From: Tumebacillus permanentifrigoris
GTDB lineage: Bacteria; Bacillota; Bacilli; Tumebacillales; Tumebacillaceae
Length of the DNA: 64,000 nt
Reading direction: 5' to 3'
Assembly (NCBI RefSeq): GCF_003148565.1
Contig: NZ_QGGL01000007.1
Coordinates: 131,091 to 195,090, forward strand
A program made the translations under genes and the position numbers. Under the pieces are notes generated by a model. It saw nothing but the letters and a program-made list of their open reading frames with translations. It was not told the DNA's origin and did no database searches. This document shows positions 1 to 8,217 of the stretch, piece by piece (positions within the stretch are counted from its first letter, which is position 1; each line of letters opens with the position of its first letter).

Positions 1-2349
1 GGTCGTCAGCACAAGTTCACCATCTTGGTAGATATGGTATTCGGTGACGCCGTTCACGCCTTGCCATTGCAGGCTCACTTTGCCGTCGCCATTGTCTGTA
101 TTCCACAACCCTTTCGGCATGGCGGGAGTCTCGTAAGTACCAAGCAGTTGGATCTCGCTCATCGTCAAGTAGCTAGCATCGCCATTGTTTTCCGTGATGT
201 TCAGGCGATACTTGGAGAAGACGAGATCGTTTTGGAATGTGAAGTATTTCCTCGATACGGTCCACGGCGTGACATTTTGCTGAGTATCAAGGACCACCCA
301 GTCTGTCCCGTTAAATCCTTCAAATGTCCACGATTTCGGCATCCGTGTCGGATACCCTGGGAGCGGCATCATCGTGTACTCGTGAATCCGTGTGGGAGTC
401 TGATAGTCATACTCGATGATTCCCTTTCTCCCAGCAAGCGAGATGGAGTTGGCGTCGTTATGATCAAACAAAAGATATGCTGTGACGTTACTCGGATTCG
501 TCGTCACCGCACCCAACGGCGACGTGTTCGAAGTCATGATCGGGTTCAGCCATTGCGTGTTGACATACGGCATGGCCAAGACTTCTTTTGAGAGCAATGA
601 TTCTCCTGAACCATTCTCTGCCGATACCCTGTAATGATAAACCTTACCGTTTTCCAACCCCATCAGCGTCGCCGTTGTGGAATTGCCCGGTACGATTTGT
701 ACAAGTTTGTCGTCTTGATACACATTGTAGGAAGTAACCCCGATGACCGAAGACCAAGTCAAAATCACTTTGCTATCTCCGTTACTCGTATTCGACAAGT
801 TTAGTGGTGTAACCGGTTTGGCAAAGTAACCGTTCATATACACTTCATTCAGGTAGAGGTAATTTGGGTCCCCATTGTTCTCTGTGATGTTAAGTCGATA
901 CTTCCAGTAGGCCCGCATGTTGGAGATCTGGTATGTCTTGTTCGTGTTGCTCACCCAATCACTGACACCAGAATGGGCATCCAACACGTTCCAATCGCTA
1001 CCGTCAAAGCCTTCAAACGTCCATTTCTTAGGTGTACGATTTAAGTAGTTTACCGGCTGAATCGTGTACTCTCGCACGACCGTCGGTGTTTTAAAGTCAT
1101 ATCCGATCGTTCCCGTGGGCAAAGTGTGGACATAAGTACCCCCGACCGAAGTACCGATGCTATCAAATAAGTGGAAGGCGTTGCCGCTGTTTGTAATCGG
1201 GTCCACCAGTACCGCCCCCTGTGGAGCCGTGTTCGAGGTCATCGTCGGGATCAAATCAACGATCGGCTGCTCAGGTGGATAGTCCGTGCTTGCTTGTACG
1301 TTGATGTCATCCACGTAAAACGTGCCAGAACCGTCCTCCGACGTGGAGCGCAACAGCGCCCAGACCTGTAGAAACGCTGCATGCTCAGGCGCTGTGGATT
1401 CATTCCTGAGCACAACGAATCCATTCGTGATAGTCGTTTGTTCCATTTCACCGGAATCGAAACCCAGGAATTCGTAGTTTGCGTCAAAGTAATCGACGTA
1501 CAGTTGGACTTTAGCATCCGTCAGCTCTGCGACATTCAGTTTGGCGGTCACGGTGTACGCAACGTCCTGTTGCGCTGTGACCGTTTGGGTGACATGTGCA
1601 AATCCCCAATTCGGCAGACCTGAGGCAGAGACTTTCTGCGCCCGCGAACCGGAGAAAACCGGAGAATTCACCACCTGATAATCGGTCTGTACGTTCGGGC
1701 TGTACCCAACTCGCCACGTATCCGCTACGTTGTACATCCCATTGTAGGTCTCGAACCCAGGGTTGACGATGTACGCGTTCGACTTGCGCATAGCGAATTG
1801 GTCGACGGTAAACGTCCCTGCCCCTGCGTCACCTGTAGCGGTCAGATTCACCGTGACACGGCACTTCACCGCGTTTGTTTTGGCGACCTTGATAGTTTGC
1901 AGGCGCGCGTACCCGCTGGTCGTAGCCGTCTGGATCGTGACGTTGCTGTCCACGAGGTTGTCGGCCACATCAAAATAATCAAGTTTCATCTGCACCTGTG
2001 CATGGAAGAGGCTCTGGATATTGAAGTAGCCCGAGAGTTCATACTCAGAGCCAGGGTCGATTGAGAACGTCTGCTCGATAGCGGCCGTCTGGTCTTGGCT
2101 CAAACCGCTAAACGCAAACTGTTGGGCGCGGACCCCCTCGTGAACGGGCGTCGTTACGACTTTAAAGTTCCCGTTGGCGACAGGCGGTGGAACGGTCAAC
2201 CAACTGTCCGCCACATCCCCCTGCTGCACATTCAACTCAAAGCCCGGATTGTTCAACAGCGCGGCTCCTGCGACTTGTGCTCCACCGAACCAGAGACCCG
2301 ATGCCAAAGCAAGGCAACTCAAGATTCTTTTTGCTAAAATAGGAATCAC
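1..2349 (-). CDS. Secreted multidomain carbohydrate-binding-like protein (3' end outside window)
   Basis: The reading frame is open from the start region to the left edge, so the C-terminus is missing (at least 783 codons seen). The order of parts is: hydrophobic signal peptide, two beta-rich modules each opening with an 'NPGFE' motif and ending in 'VDQFA' or 'VDDI', a discoidin (F5/8C)-like module with 'PKKWTFEGFDGSDW', an FN3-like module, a second discoidin-like module with 'PKSWTFEGFNGTDW', and the start of another FN3. It is a paralogue of the next gene upstream (2516-4567), with the same module order but longer. This suggests a secreted polymer- or glycan-binding protein; no catalytic domain is visible. 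The start is uncertain: GTG at 2349 overlaps the AGGAG, whereas an ATT at 2340 sits 8 nt from it, and a TTG lies further in. Function is inferred from module type only. Confidence 0.8.
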   Translation of the reverse strand, partial: MIPILAKRILSCLALASGLWFGGAQVAGAALLNNPGFELNVQQGDVADSWLTVPPPVANGNFKVVTTPVHEGVRAQQFAFSGLSQDQTAAIEQTFSIDPGSEYELSGYFNIQSLFHAQVQMKLDYFDVADNLVDSNVTIQTATTSGYARLQTIKVAKTNAVKCRVTVNLTATGDAGAGTFTVDQFAMRKSNAYIVNPGFETYNGMYNVADTWRVGYSPNVQTDYQVVNSPVFSGSRAQKVSASGLPNWGFAHVTQTVTAQQDVAYTVTAKLNVAELTDAKVQLYVDYFDANYEFLGFDSGEMEQTTITNGFVVLRNESTAPEHAAFLQVWALLRSTSEDGSGTFYVDDINVQASTDYPPEQPIVDLIPTMTSNTAPQGAVLVDPITNSGNAFHLFDSIGTSVGGTYVHTLPTGTIGYDFKTPTVVREYTIQPVNYLNRTPKKWTFEGFDGSDWNVLDAHSGVSDWVSNTNKTYQISNMRAYWKYRLNITENNGDPNYLYLNEVYMNGYFAKPVTPLNLSNTSNGDSKVILTWSSVIGVTSYNVYQDDKLVQIVPGNSTTATLMGLENGKVYHYRVSAENGSGESLLSKEVLAMPYVNTQWLNPIMTSNTSPLGAVTTNPSNVTAYLLFDHNDANSISLAGRKGIIEYDYQTPTRIHEYTMMPLPGYPTRMPKSWTFEGFNGTDWVVLDTQQNVTPWTVSRKYFTFQNDLVFSKYRLNITENNGDASYLTMSEIQLLGTYETPAMPKGLWNTDNGDGKVSLQWQGVNGVTEYHIYQDGELVLTT

Positions 2350-2466
2350 TCCTCATCTCGATATTCATCACTTAGATTACAATATATAACAAACCAGAGC
2401 TAAATGAAATGTTGAAATTGAACTAAATGGCATTGAATCTCTCTTACTCTTGCAACGATAAAAAAT

Positions 2467-2494
2467 AAAAGCACCCGCATCCGGGTGCTTTTGC
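2467..2494 (-). terminator. Intrinsic terminator after the 2516-4567 gene
   Basis: A 7-bp GC-rich stem (GCACCCG/CGGGTGC) with a 4-nt loop is flanked by A and T tracts. In the minus direction it ends in a U-rich run, 20 to 50 nt past the stop codon of the upstream gene. Confidence 0.8.
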
Positions 2495-2515
2495 CTTACT
2501 CGCTTATCAGTTGCC

Positions 2516-4567
2516 TTACTCACCAATCAGTTGAATGTCGTGCAGTCGCAGATATGCCGGGTCTCCCGCCGTGCCTGAGTTGTTGATTCGGTACTTGAGG
2601 AAGCTCTGCGTGTTGTCGAGCGTGAAGTAGCGACGCGTATTGCTCGGCAAGCTCGGGAGATCGCTCTGCCGGTCCAGCACGATCCAAGCGGTTCCATCAA
2701 AGCCTTCGAACGTCCACTTTTTCGGTGTTCGTTTCGCATCATTGCCCGGCACCCAAGTATATTCGCGCACCACCGTCGGTTTTTGGAAGTCAAAATTGAT
2801 CGTCGCCGTCGCGCAGTTTCCACCCCACCCGCTGCTCACGAGCGGTTTCAACCCTCGCGCCACCATGTACGGCATCGCCAACACATCCTGCGATTTCAAC
2901 GACTCGCCGGTACCATTGACGGCGCTTACTGTGTAATGGTAGACCTTGTTGTTGGTCAAATTCGTCAAGGTCGCCGTCGTGACGTTTCCAGACACCCGCT
3001 TGACCAATTTCTCATCTTGGTAGATGTTGTAGCCTGTCACGCCATTGGCTGGAGTCCACGACAGCGTGATCGTGCCATCGCCTTTTGCCGAATTCCACAC
3101 GCCTTGTGGGGTGATCGGACGAGCGTAGTATCCATGCATGTTCACGTTGCGCAAATCGAGCACCTGCGTGTCCCCGTTGTTAGCGGTTACATTCAACCGG
3201 TACTGCCAGTACGCCTGCTTGTTGGCGATCGGGAACTTCTTGGCCGAGATGCCGTTCCATTCGGTCATCCCCGTCTTGGTGTCGAGCACCTGCCAATTGG
3301 CGCCGTCAAAACCTTCGAACGTCCACGAATTCGGTGTGTTAGACTGCGCAAAATTGAGGATCGGCGACAGCTCGTACTCCCGGACGACGGTCGGAGTTTG
3401 GAAGTCATATCCAAGCAACCAAGCGCTCTCGCCCACGGCTCCTGCCACCACAGGTAACTTGGTGGAACTGGTCATCGGGGTCAGATCGATGATCGGTTGC
3501 TCCAGCGGGAGGTCGGTGCTTCCCACAACGCTCACATCATCTACATAGATCGTGCCCGCGCCGTTGTCCGCCGTTGCGCGCAACAACGTCCACACCTGCA
3601 AAAACGCGGCGTTCTTCGGAGCCGTCGTTTTGTTTTGCACCAGTACATACCCGTTGGTGGTCGTCGTCCGATCCGTGTAGTCGGAGCCGAGGTGTTTGTA
3701 GTTCGCGTCATAGTAGTCGACGTAGAGTTGGGCTTTGGAACCATTAAGTTCTGCGATGTTGAATTTCCCGCCCACCGTATAGCTGACACCTTCTCGTGCG
3801 GTGACCACTTGCACGACATGTGAATAGCCCCAATAGGGCAACCCTGCAGCCGACACTTTTTGCGCCCGTACGCCAGATGCGACCGGGGAACTCACGACCT
3901 TCTGGGCCAGCGTGGCCCGCGGGCTGTACCCGAATCGCCAGCTATCCGCCACTTCGTACATGCCATGATATTCCTCGAATCCAGGATTGACCAACGCACC
4001 ATTGGTCTTGCGCAGAGCGAATTGGTCAACGGTGAACGCGCCTGACGCATCATCTGCGGTTGCGAGCAGGATCACAGAGATGCGGCACTTCACCGCCTGC
4101 AAGTTGGCGACCTTGATCGTTTGCAGCCGGACATAGCCGTTCGTGAGCTGGCTCTGGTTCGTCACGTTGCTGTCGATCAGAGTGCCCGCCGCATCAAAAT
4201 AATCGATCGCCAATTGAATCTGCGATCGCGTCAAGCTCTCCACATTGAAATACCCGGAGATCTCATACTCCGCTCCCGGATCAATGTCAAAAAACTGGTC
4301 GATGTGCGCCCGCTGAATTTGATTCATGTCGCGGAATTCAAATCGCTGCGCCTGCGACCCTTCCTGAACGGGCGAATTCACCACCCGATAGCTCCCTGTG
4401 GCTGTGGACGGCTGGTACGCCACCCACTTGTCCGCGACACCATTTCCCGTGGTGTACGACTCAAAGCCGGCATTCTCCAAAGTCAATGCTCCTGCAACTC
4501 CACTGCTGCTCCAGATCAAACTCGTTGCCAATACAAGGCAATTTACGATTCGATAGGTTCCTCGCAC
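2516..4567 (-). CDS. Secreted protein with carbohydrate-binding-like, discoidin-like and FN3 modules
   Basis: 683 residues. A signal peptide covers about residues 1-26. Two beta-rich modules of about 160 residues follow, each starting with a (E)NAGFE/NPGFE motif and ending near 'VDQFALRK' or 'VDDVSVVG'. Next come a discoidin-like module (about 357-480, 'NSWTFEGFDGANW'), an FN3 module (about 485-565, 'YNIYQDEKLV') and a second discoidin-like module to the C-terminus. The start is GTG with GAGG 8-9 nt upstream. The protein is secreted and lacks any visible cell-wall anchor or catalytic site, so a glycan- or matrix-binding role is the likely one. The downstream neighbour (1-2349) is a longer paralogue; the pair probably arose by tandem duplication. 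A 20-nt imperfect tandem repeat covers the stop codon (2491-2530). Confidence 0.85.
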   Translation of the reverse strand: MRGTYRIVNCLVLATSLIWSSSGVAGALTLENAGFESYTTGNGVADKWVAYQPSTATGSYRVVNSPVQEGSQAQRFEFRDMNQIQRAHIDQFFDIDPGAEYEISGYFNVESLTRSQIQLAIDYFDAAGTLIDSNVTNQSQLTNGYVRLQTIKVANLQAVKCRISVILLATADDASGAFTVDQFALRKTNGALVNPGFEEYHGMYEVADSWRFGYSPRATLAQKVVSSPVASGVRAQKVSAAGLPYWGYSHVVQVVTAREGVSYTVGGKFNIAELNGSKAQLYVDYYDANYKHLGSDYTDRTTTTNGYVLVQNKTTAPKNAAFLQVWTLLRATADNGAGTIYVDDVSVVGSTDLPLEQPIIDLTPMTSSTKLPVVAGAVGESAWLLGYDFQTPTVVREYELSPILNFAQSNTPNSWTFEGFDGANWQVLDTKTGMTEWNGISAKKFPIANKQAYWQYRLNVTANNGDTQVLDLRNVNMHGYYARPITPQGVWNSAKGDGTITLSWTPANGVTGYNIYQDEKLVKRVSGNVTTATLTNLTNNKVYHYTVSAVNGTGESLKSQDVLAMPYMVARGLKPLVSSGWGGNCATATINFDFQKPTVVREYTWVPGNDAKRTPKKWTFEGFDGTAWIVLDRQSDLPSLPSNTRRYFTLDNTQSFLKYRINNSGTAGDPAYLRLHDIQLIGE

Positions 4568-4769
4568 AACGATTCCTCACTCTCATTATTATAACATCTG
4601 CAAATATACAACAATTCTTTTCTTAAGTAAAGTTTTTATTTGCAAATAAAAATGAAAAGTTTGTCATCTGGTAGGAACCTGTGTCCAGCCTATTTCCTCG
4701 CAAGGCTCTATCGTTTATGATGAGAGGGGCACTTTTTCCGTAAAATAACTCACTAGGAGTGAACATAGC

Positions 4770-5213
4770 ATGGCTGAGATGATCGAAGAGTTGACCGTAG
4801 AGAAAGCGGAACGTAAAAAGCTCGAACTTGAAGACAAGATCCTGCGCTACTTCCAGAACAAAGAGATCGAGAAGGAACGCAAGGAAGAGAACAAATTGCT
4901 GTTCGAAGAGATCGAAGCGTTTTTTGAAGGACTCGAAGACATCGAGGACGATCTGGTTCTGCCGCTTCCCAACGGGGAGTTCGCCGTGCTCGCCAAGAAA
5001 GCCTACGTGAAGGACGTGTTCGACAAGGACTCGCTCGCCAACGAACTGCTGATCGCCAAGGACGAGCTGAAAACGCCGTTCGACTACTCGATCCTCACCT
5101 CACAAGGCAAACTCACCCCGGACATGATCTCCAAGCACACCCAGACGGAGACGGTCGTCAAAGTCCGGCTCTCCAAGCGCAAAACCAAGCCCAAGAAAAA
5201 GAAAAGCGAATAG
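4770..5213 (+). CDS. Hypothetical charged, coiled-coil-rich cytoplasmic protein
   Basis: 147 residues, no signal peptide or membrane segment. The first 60 residues are almost entirely charged and predicted helical (many E and K with regular leucines), consistent with a coiled coil. The middle holds a short hydrophobic stretch ('DLVLPLPNGEFAVLAKKAYV'), and the tail is lysine-rich, ending near 'KPKKKKSE'. A strong RBS (AGGAG) lies upstream of the ATG. It is a single-gene unit closed by a 9-bp hairpin terminator shared with the convergent SpoIID-like gene. I do not recognise a family; the basic tail could contact nucleic acid, but this is a guess. Confidence 0.75.
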   Translation: MAEMIEELTVEKAERKKLELEDKILRYFQNKEIEKERKEENKLLFEEIEAFFEGLEDIEDDLVLPLPNGEFAVLAKKAYVKDVFDKDSLANELLIAKDELKTPFDYSILTSQGKLTPDMISKHTQTETVVKVRLSKRKTKPKKKKSE

Positions 5214-5223
5214 AAAAGCGCAT

Positions 5224-5258
5224 AAAAAAAGTCCCTCGCCTGAGCGAGGGACTTTTTT
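5224..5258. terminator. Bidirectional terminator between convergent genes
   Basis: A perfect 9-bp stem (GTCCCTCGC/GCGAGGGAC) with a CTGA loop has an A-run on the left and a T-run on the right. It can therefore serve both the 4770-5213 gene and the convergent 5264-5959 gene. Confidence 0.9.
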
Positions 5259-5263
5259 CGATC

Positions 5264-5959
5264 TTAGTAGGTGAAGGTAGCGGAACCCGGGTAGTAGTAG
5301 GAAGTCATCCAAGACCAAGTTTTGCCAAGGTCTGCGTAGTAGTGGGTACCGTTCTGGGACATGATGTTCGTGCCCGGGATCGAAGAGTCGTAGGACCCTG
5401 CGCGGTATTGGGTTTCGAACATGACACCGCTTTTCAGGATGCCGATGCCCGACATGGTGTCAACAGCCGTCGTGCTCTTCGCGATGCGGGAGTTCGGCTT
5501 GTAGACTTGGGAGTTGACGGTGTTGTCAACATCGCAGGTGGAGTATTTCGGATGAAGGATATGATACCATGCATACATCTTGACTGCGATCGCGCCTGCA
5601 TTCAGCGATTGTGCCGGCCAGGAAGCGATCCACTCGTTCGGGAGCACGTCGATGTTGTAGTTATACCACGGAACGACAGACACGGAACTGATCGGGTTCG
5701 CGGTGCTGTTGTTCGCACGGATCCCAACGCGGATCGAGGACGGCATGGTGTAGGCCGCAGCGGTCACGCCTTGCGGGTCAACAACCAACTTGGTTTCTTG
5801 CTGTGCTTCCGGTGTGCCGTTGGACGGACGTTCTTGCACGTCGAGGCGGACCGTACCGTCTTTTTGCTTCACTTCTTTTACAGCCGGAGATGCCATCGCG
5901 GAGGTAGCCACGAGGGACAGTGCTGCAGTCATCAACAACAGGGCAGATGCCTTTTTCAT
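5264..5959 (-). CDS. Secreted SpoIID/LytB-domain protein
   Basis: 231 residues with a clear signal peptide (first 23 residues, 'SAMA' cleavage region). From about residue 75 the sequence follows the SpoIID/LytB pattern: 'IRVGIR', then 'IDVLPNEW', 'SLNAGAIAVKMYAWY' and 'CDVDNTVNSQVYKP'. The family includes SpoIID, a lytic transglycosylase of sporulating bacteria; the acidic residue in 'PNEW' sits where the family's catalytic glutamate is expected. It lacks the long N-terminal region and membrane anchor of SpoIID, so a secreted wall-modifying enzyme is more likely than sporulation SpoIID itself. RBS AGGGAG lies 8 nt before the ATG. Single-gene unit. Confidence 0.82.
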   Translation of the reverse strand: MKKASALLLMTAALSLVATSAMASPAVKEVKQKDGTVRLDVQERPSNGTPEAQQETKLVVDPQGVTAAAYTMPSSIRVGIRANNSTANPISSVSVVPWYNYNIDVLPNEWIASWPAQSLNAGAIAVKMYAWYHILHPKYSTCDVDNTVNSQVYKPNSRIAKSTTAVDTMSGIGILKSGVMFETQYRAGSYDSSIPGTNIMSQNGTHYYADLGKTWSWMTSYYYPGSATFTY

Positions 5960-6022
5960 GTTATTCGCTCCCTTTTTCTGTTTCTTATATTTTTCTCCAG
6001 TCCATAGACTGGAAACTTGTAC

Positions 6023-6649
6023 TTATTTGCGGGCCCCTTCAATCATCTGGGACGGATTCTGCGGGGGCGCGACCGATTGACCTGGTGTGTCCGGGGTGTC
6101 GGCCGACACTTCCTTGAGTTTCGGAACGTGCGAATATTCCACCACTTTATAAGGTGAGTCTTGCGTCTCGCGGGCGATGACACCCATGCGGTAGTTCTCG
6201 CCATCTTTGTCGTTGTCTTCCAGCAGGTGATTCAAGGTGTAATCAACTTCCACGTAGAAATAGTGCGCCTCGACATACTGGTCCGACTTCGGAGCCTGAG
6301 CGGTCATATCATAGATGCGCTTGACCTTGACCGACTTGAAGTTGCGCAGCGCGATGCGATCGTCCATCTGATACACACCCTGCATTTCGACGTTCATCAT
6401 GTCCATCACTTTGTCGAGGTCTTGGCGATCTAGCGCGTCTAGGTAGTCCCAGAGCACGTTCTCCGCCAGCGACTTCGAATCTGCTTTGCTGAAATGGAAC
6501 AGTGTCTTGGCCGGGGCCGAACTCGTGGTGCCCTGCGTGGTCGATTGCGCCACAACTGTAGCCGCACTGTCTGCACGCTCCCCGCAACCTGACACGCCGA
6601 GCAGTGCAACCAGACAAGGCACCGTCATCCACAAGCGCACACGTTTCAT
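6023..6649 (-). CDS. Putative lipoprotein with NTF2-like domain
   Basis: 208 residues. A type II signal peptide ends at 'GVSGC' with the lipidated cysteine at residue 22. A Ser/Thr-rich linker follows, then a domain starting near 'AENVLWDYLDALDRQDLDKV', typical of NTF2/DUF4829-like folds in which a helix with 'F/Y-L-x-A-x-x-x-x-D' precedes a beta sheet. It is probably anchored on the outer face of the membrane. The start is ATG; a purine-rich AAGGGG lies upstream. The gene is followed closely by the SpoIID-like gene on the same strand (63 nt), so the two may be co-transcribed. The precise role is unknown. Confidence 0.75.
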   Translation of the reverse strand: MKRVRLWMTVPCLVALLGVSGCGERADSAATVVAQSTTQGTTSSAPAKTLFHFSKADSKSLAENVLWDYLDALDRQDLDKVMDMMNVEMQGVYQMDDRIALRNFKSVKVKRIYDMTAQAPKSDQYVEAHYFYVEVDYTLNHLLEDNDKDGENYRMGVIARETQDSPYKVVEYSHVPKLKEVSADTPDTPGQSVAPPQNPSQMIEGARK

Positions 6650-6770
6650 CTGTAACAGAACCCCTTCCTGCGAAAGTGATTATTTATCCAAAGGGACATT
6701 GTATTCATTCTCTATAGATAATATGGTACTACACTTATTAATACTTGTCTAATGTTTTTTATAGAATATA

Positions 6771-6809
6771 AAAAAATGACAGAGTTGCGTTGCGAACGCA
6801 CTCTGTCAT
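6771..6809 (-). terminator. Intrinsic terminator after the second HTH-TPR gene
   Basis: A stem ATGACAGAG/CTCTGTCAT continues into an inner TGCGT/ACGCA stem with one bulged base, followed on the minus strand by a run of six U. It closes the 9537-to-6825 pair of regulator genes. Confidence 0.85.
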
Positions 6810-6824
6810 CGCCGGGTAGATGAT

Positions 6825-8156
6825 TTACTTTTTGACACCGAGTTCGTGAATGGTGCGGTTGTAGCCGACCGCTTGCTTGTACAAGCTGAGGGCGCGAGGG
6901 TCATTGCGTTCGTAGCAGTGCTCCGCGAGCGTGACGCAGACTTCATACGCCGGGATGATTGCGCGGTTCTGGTCGTAGAGGTTGAGCGCCTGTTCATAGA
7001 GCGCGGTCTTGCGCTCAGGGTCGCCGAGCAACTCGTAGCTTTTCGCGTTCATGGTCAGGATGCGACCTTCGATCAGATAAGCGGGACCGGGCAGGCTGCT
7101 GGCGTGTACCAAGTCCAACGCCCGCTGGGCGAATTGCAGACTGTGCTCGTAGTTGCCCGCTTTTTGTGCCCACTCCGCGAGGTTCAACAGCGGCTGGTAC
7201 AGCACAGCAGGATTGTCGAGCTGTTGGAACGCAGTCATCGAGCGCTGCAAGCACTGGTGGGCGGTGTCGAGCTCTCCCTGCTCCAAGTACCAGCAGCCCA
7301 GATTGTTCTCCAGCACCGCGATCTCGTGGATGAATTGGTAGTCCACCGCTTCCTGCAAGCTGGCTTCGAGGAGTCGCTTCGCTTCCTCCGACCGGCCGAG
7401 TTTGCTGGCATACGTGGCCTGCATCGCGAGGGAACGCAAGCGTTGGTGGCGCAAGTTCCGTGCGGTTGCGATCTGAGCGCAACGTTCTGCGTAACGATAT
7501 CCGCTGTGCCAGTTCTGCAGATCGAACATGCAGGTGCTGAGGCGATCGAGCACCTGCGCATAGTGATCGTCCGCGATTGGCTGGAGATGTTGCAAAAGCG
7601 TATCCGCCTGTAAGTACTGGCGGAACGCTTCCACGAGGTCGCCGCTGCAAGCATAGATGCGCCCATACTCAATCAGCAGGTCTGCGCGGGTGATCGGGTC
7701 GAACTCACCGCCGTCCGTCAAGGTCTCGCGCAGTTTGAGCAGTGCGGCCTGGCAGTTGCGGTCGGTCGTGCTCAGCAGGTAACACTCGTAGAGCACCGCT
7801 TCGGCGTGCAGGTCTTGGTAACCGTTTGCTTGGGCGCGGGTGATGACGGAACGGATCAGCTCGTAGGCCTGTGCATAGTTGCGAGCGACGGTCGCTTTTT
7901 TGGTCAACTCGATCTGGTCGCGCAGCTCATCGTGGATCGCATCTGTGGTCATCAACTGCTCCACCGTGACACCGAGGCGTTCGGCCATGATTTTTAGGTG
8001 CTCCGCTTTGACCTGCGCTTTGCCATTCTCAATCTTGGAGAGCTGGCTGACACTGCAAACGCCCTCACAGAGCTCTTCTTGGCGCATGCCGTTTGCGAGG
8101 CGGTACTTTTTCAGGTTTTCACCGATGTAGGGACTGAGTTCATGCACGGGTATCAT
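6825..8156 (-). CDS. HTH-TPR transcriptional regulator (RRNPP type)
   Basis: 443 residues. An Xre-type helix-turn-helix lies at about residues 10-65 ('QEELCEGVCSVSQLSKIENGK'), followed by some ten degenerate TPR-like helical pairs to the C-terminus. This layout is that of PlcR/NprR/Rgg-type receptors that bind secreted oligopeptides. The ATG at 8156 is preceded by AGGAAG at good spacing; an in-frame longer start exists but has no RBS. It is the second gene of a pair with the paralogue at 8218-9537, about 60 nt apart and probably co-transcribed. No small secreted peptide gene was found after either gene, so the ligand, if there is one, must be encoded elsewhere. Confidence 0.88.
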   Translation of the reverse strand: MIPVHELSPYIGENLKKYRLANGMRQEELCEGVCSVSQLSKIENGKAQVKAEHLKIMAERLGVTVEQLMTTDAIHDELRDQIELTKKATVARNYAQAYELIRSVITRAQANGYQDLHAEAVLYECYLLSTTDRNCQAALLKLRETLTDGGEFDPITRADLLIEYGRIYACSGDLVEAFRQYLQADTLLQHLQPIADDHYAQVLDRLSTCMFDLQNWHSGYRYAERCAQIATARNLRHQRLRSLAMQATYASKLGRSEEAKRLLEASLQEAVDYQFIHEIAVLENNLGCWYLEQGELDTAHQCLQRSMTAFQQLDNPAVLYQPLLNLAEWAQKAGNYEHSLQFAQRALDLVHASSLPGPAYLIEGRILTMNAKSYELLGDPERKTALYEQALNLYDQNRAIIPAYEVCVTLAEHCYERNDPRALSLYKQAVGYNRTIHELGVKK

Positions 8157-8217
8157 CGCTATTCTTCCTTTCGGTAACCACGAGCGCGAGCGCACATCTA
8201 TTCGTCGAGCCTTGCCA

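Noticed and set aside
8157-8217. Peptide gene between the two HTH-TPR genes
   Set aside because: Only frames of 6 to 12 codons exist and none has a signal sequence.
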